Assembly (NCBI GenBank): GCA_021814735.1
Contig: JAKAHX010000091.1
Location: forward strand, 1 to 6,611
DNA from: Chloroflexota bacterium
GTDB taxonomy: Bacteria; Chloroflexota; Limnocylindria; Limnocylindrales; CSP1-4
DNA length: 6,611 nucleotides
Direction of reading: 5' to 3'
How positions within the stretch are numbered: the first letter of the stretch is position 1; each line of letters starts with the position of its first letter. The notes beneath the pieces were generated by a model. It made no database searches. It saw only the letters and a list, made by a program, of their open reading frames with translations, and was not told where the DNA came from. Shown here piece by piece: positions 5,455 to 6,611 of the stretch. Made by a program: the position numbers and the translations under genes.

Positions 5455-5463
5455 GATCCCTCA
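5455..5463. repeat. Right copy of 9-base direct repeat flanking the element
   Basis: GATCCCTCA is identical to 2439-2447. Its last three bases are the complement of the TGA stop of the minus-strand hydrolase gene, so an insertion that duplicated this site would leave that gene complete. Confidence 0.45.
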
Positions 5464-6099
5464 GGCCGGCAGGCGCCCCTCCCGTGCCACGAGCTCGAGG
5501 AGGGGCCGTTCGCGACGGATGGTGGTGGCGGCCCCGTGGCCCGGCAGGACGCGGATCGGGTCGTCGAGCCCGGCAAGTCGGGAGAGCGACTCCACCATCG
5601 CCTCGGCGGACCCGCCCGGGAGGTCCACCCGGCCCCAGCCACCGGCGAAGAGCGTGTCGCCGCTGAACAGGATCCCGTCGTCGGGTGCCAGCAGGCAGAC
5701 CGAACCCTCCGTGTGGCCCGGCGTGTGGAGCACCAGCAGGCGGATCGCCCCGAAGGGGATCACACCGGCCTCGGCCAGCTCGACCGCCGGCACCGAGGGC
5801 GGGATCGGGAAGGGTGCAACGAGCGGCTGCGGATCCTCGAGCCCGTGGCGGTCGAGCGGATGGCAGGCGATGGGCGCCCCGGTCGCCGCCTGCACCGCCG
5901 CGTTGTCGCCCACGTGGTCCCAGTGGCGGTGCGTGCTCACGATGAGCCGCAGCGTCCAGTAGCGGGCGGCCAGCTGCTCGCCGATCCACGCCGCCGAGGG
6001 GATGGCGGTGTCGATCGCGATCGCCTCGCGGGTTTCGGGATCCCCGAGCAGGTAGACGTTCGTCGCGAGCGGGCCGGTTGCCCGCTGGATCAGCTCCAC
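5461..6099 (-). CDS. Metallo-beta-lactamase-fold hydrolase, glyoxalase II-like
   Basis: A 212-aa cytoplasmic protein with a full set of metal ligands. These are the signature THRHWDH (His57, His59, Asp61, His62), TPGHT with His129, FSGDTLF with Asp148, and LPGHG with His188. The N-terminal TNVYLLGDPETREAIAIDTA and the GWGRVDLPGGS segment are typical of the glyoxalase II-like subfamily (YcbL/MBL-fold, about 200-215 aa), which carries two metal ions and hydrolyses thioesters or related substrates. It lacks the extra C-terminal domain of classical human-type glyoxalase II. The real substrate cannot be read from sequence. The GTG start has no obvious ribosome binding site. A MetE-like gene ends 81 bases upstream on the same strand, so cotranscription is likely. 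The stop codon coincides with the right copy of the 9-base repeat. Confidence 0.92.
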   Translation of the reverse strand: MELIQRATGPLATNVYLLGDPETREAIAIDTAIPSAAWIGEQLAARYWTLRLIVSTHRHWDHVGDNAAVQAATGAPIACHPLDRHGLEDPQPLVAPFPIPPSVPAVELAEAGVIPFGAIRLLVLHTPGHTEGSVCLLAPDDGILFSGDTLFAGGWGRVDLPGGSAEAMVESLSRLAGLDDPIRVLPGHGAATTIRRERPLLELVAREGRLPA

Positions 6100-6180
6100 G
6101 CGGCGCTCACGGAAGCCGGACGGGCGACGACCACGAGCCGGGCGCTTCGCGCCGGGTCGCCGTCGCCGGGTCGGCGGACC
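6100..6180. other. Short spacer with a GC-rich hairpin between MetE-like and hydrolase genes
   Basis: GGCGC-TTC-GCGCC (6141-6153) forms a 5-base-pair stem, extended by two more pairs (C6139, C6138) past a bulged G6140. No T-tract follows in the minus direction, so termination is doubtful and the two genes may form one transcript. Confidence 0.25.
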
Positions 6181-6611
6181 TCATGCGCCGGCCGGGCGCG
6201 GAGCTCCAAGCGTGCGGCCCGGGGTGGGCCCGGCCGCCGGCAGCTCGTCGCCGATCCCCCGCTCGGCGCGGACCCGTCGGGCGGCCTCCACCACCACGCG
6301 CATCTTCTCCCTCGCCTCCTCGACCGTGCGCGTCTTCAGCCCGCAGTCGGGATCGACGAAGATGCGCTCCGGCGGCAGGACCTCGAGCGCCCGCCGGATC
6401 CCGTCGGCGGCCTCCTCGACCGATTCGATCCGGTGGCTGTGCACGTCCACCACGCCGAGGCCGATCGCCTTGGTGAAGGGCACGTCACGGAACCGCTCGA
6501 GGAGGTCGTAGCCGGAGTTCGCCATCTCCAGGTCCACCTGGTCGACCGGGATGTCCAGCATGGTCGGGTAGGCGCGCATGAAGTCGCCGTAGCAGATGTG
6601 CGTGATGGCGT
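6181..6611 (-). CDS. Cobalamin-independent methionine synthase (MetE) C-terminal domain family, N-terminus outside window
   Basis: The 142 visible residues are the C-terminal part of a MetE-type TIM barrel, which transfers a methyl group to homocysteine to make methionine. All expected zinc ligands are present in order: THICYGDF (His4 and Cys6 of the fragment), DLEMANSGYD (Glu28) and FVDPDCGLKTR (Cys89). These match His641, Cys643, Glu665 and Cys726 of E. coli MetE as I recall them. The final 20 or so residues after RVRAERGIG are a Pro/Gly/Ala-rich tail without known role. Whether the full protein is the long two-domain MetE with a folate donor or a short 'core' MetE cannot be seen here, as the gene's 5' part lies beyond the right edge. 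The hydrolase follows it on the same strand. Confidence 0.92.
   Translation of the reverse strand, partial: AITHICYGDFMRAYPTMLDIPVDQVDLEMANSGYDLLERFRDVPFTKAIGLGVVDVHSHRIESVEEAADGIRRALEVLPPERIFVDPDCGLKTRTVEEAREKMRVVVEAARRVRAERGIGDELPAAGPTPGRTLGAPRPAGA

Noticed and set aside
5003..5962. A 319-codon open frame on the plus strand
   Set aside because: Its start is inside the decayed IS1380 transposase and its second half is antisense to the hydrolase. Only a short internal part (GDKLLTLVLSARRLTLHLS) is real transposase remnant.
5435..5989. A 184-codon minus-strand frame overlapping the hydrolase
   Set aside because: It is out of frame with the metal-ligand motifs and rich in Arg, Pro and Gly, which is typical of a GC-driven shadow frame.

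Overview
The window is high-GC DNA, densely coding in its two outer parts. GC is about 82% in the sampled bases 961-1020 and about 58% in the sampled bases 3241-3300 of the middle part. GTG starts, a 4-base start/stop overlap, TANNNT-type promoter geometry and a mycobacterial Rv0958-like ATPase suggest an actinobacterium or a high-GC member of Chloroflexota. The sequence alone does not decide between them. No rRNA, tRNA or CRISPR array was seen.

Left part (1-2289, all minus strand): a two-gene operon. The first gene encodes a 305-aa protein that looks like a secretion-type ATPase whose P-loop has decayed. It overlaps by 4 bases a MoxR/magnesium-chelatase-like AAA+ ATPase that runs off the left edge. 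A plausible promoter lies just upstream (2328-2356).

Middle part (about 2448-5454): a 3-kb segment with the anatomy of a decayed composite transposon. Both sides carry remnants of an IS1380-family element in the same orientation, sharing a 112-base repeat with one mismatch. The outer ends carry an inverted pair with an 11-base perfect core. A 9-base direct repeat (GATCCCTCA) abuts both outer ends. The cargo is three plus-strand genes, opposite to all flanking genes, each with an export signal: a Tyr/Ser/Cys-rich secreted protein of unknown family, a SurA N-domain-like protein with no isomerase domain, and a lipoprotein of unknown function. A sigma70-like promoter overlapped by a 7+7 palindrome precedes the cargo, and a strong nested hairpin lies between its second and third genes.

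Right part (5461-6611, minus strand): a complete glyoxalase II-like metallo-beta-lactamase-fold hydrolase, whose stop codon lies inside the 9-base repeat, and the C-terminal part of a MetE-type methionine synthase. The simplest reading is that these genes once lay directly upstream of the left operon, and that the 3-kb segment landed at the end of the hydrolase gene without breaking it. How the three exported proteins work together is unknown. The SurA-like protein acting as a chaperone for the Tyr/Ser-rich one is only inferred from their 13-base spacing.
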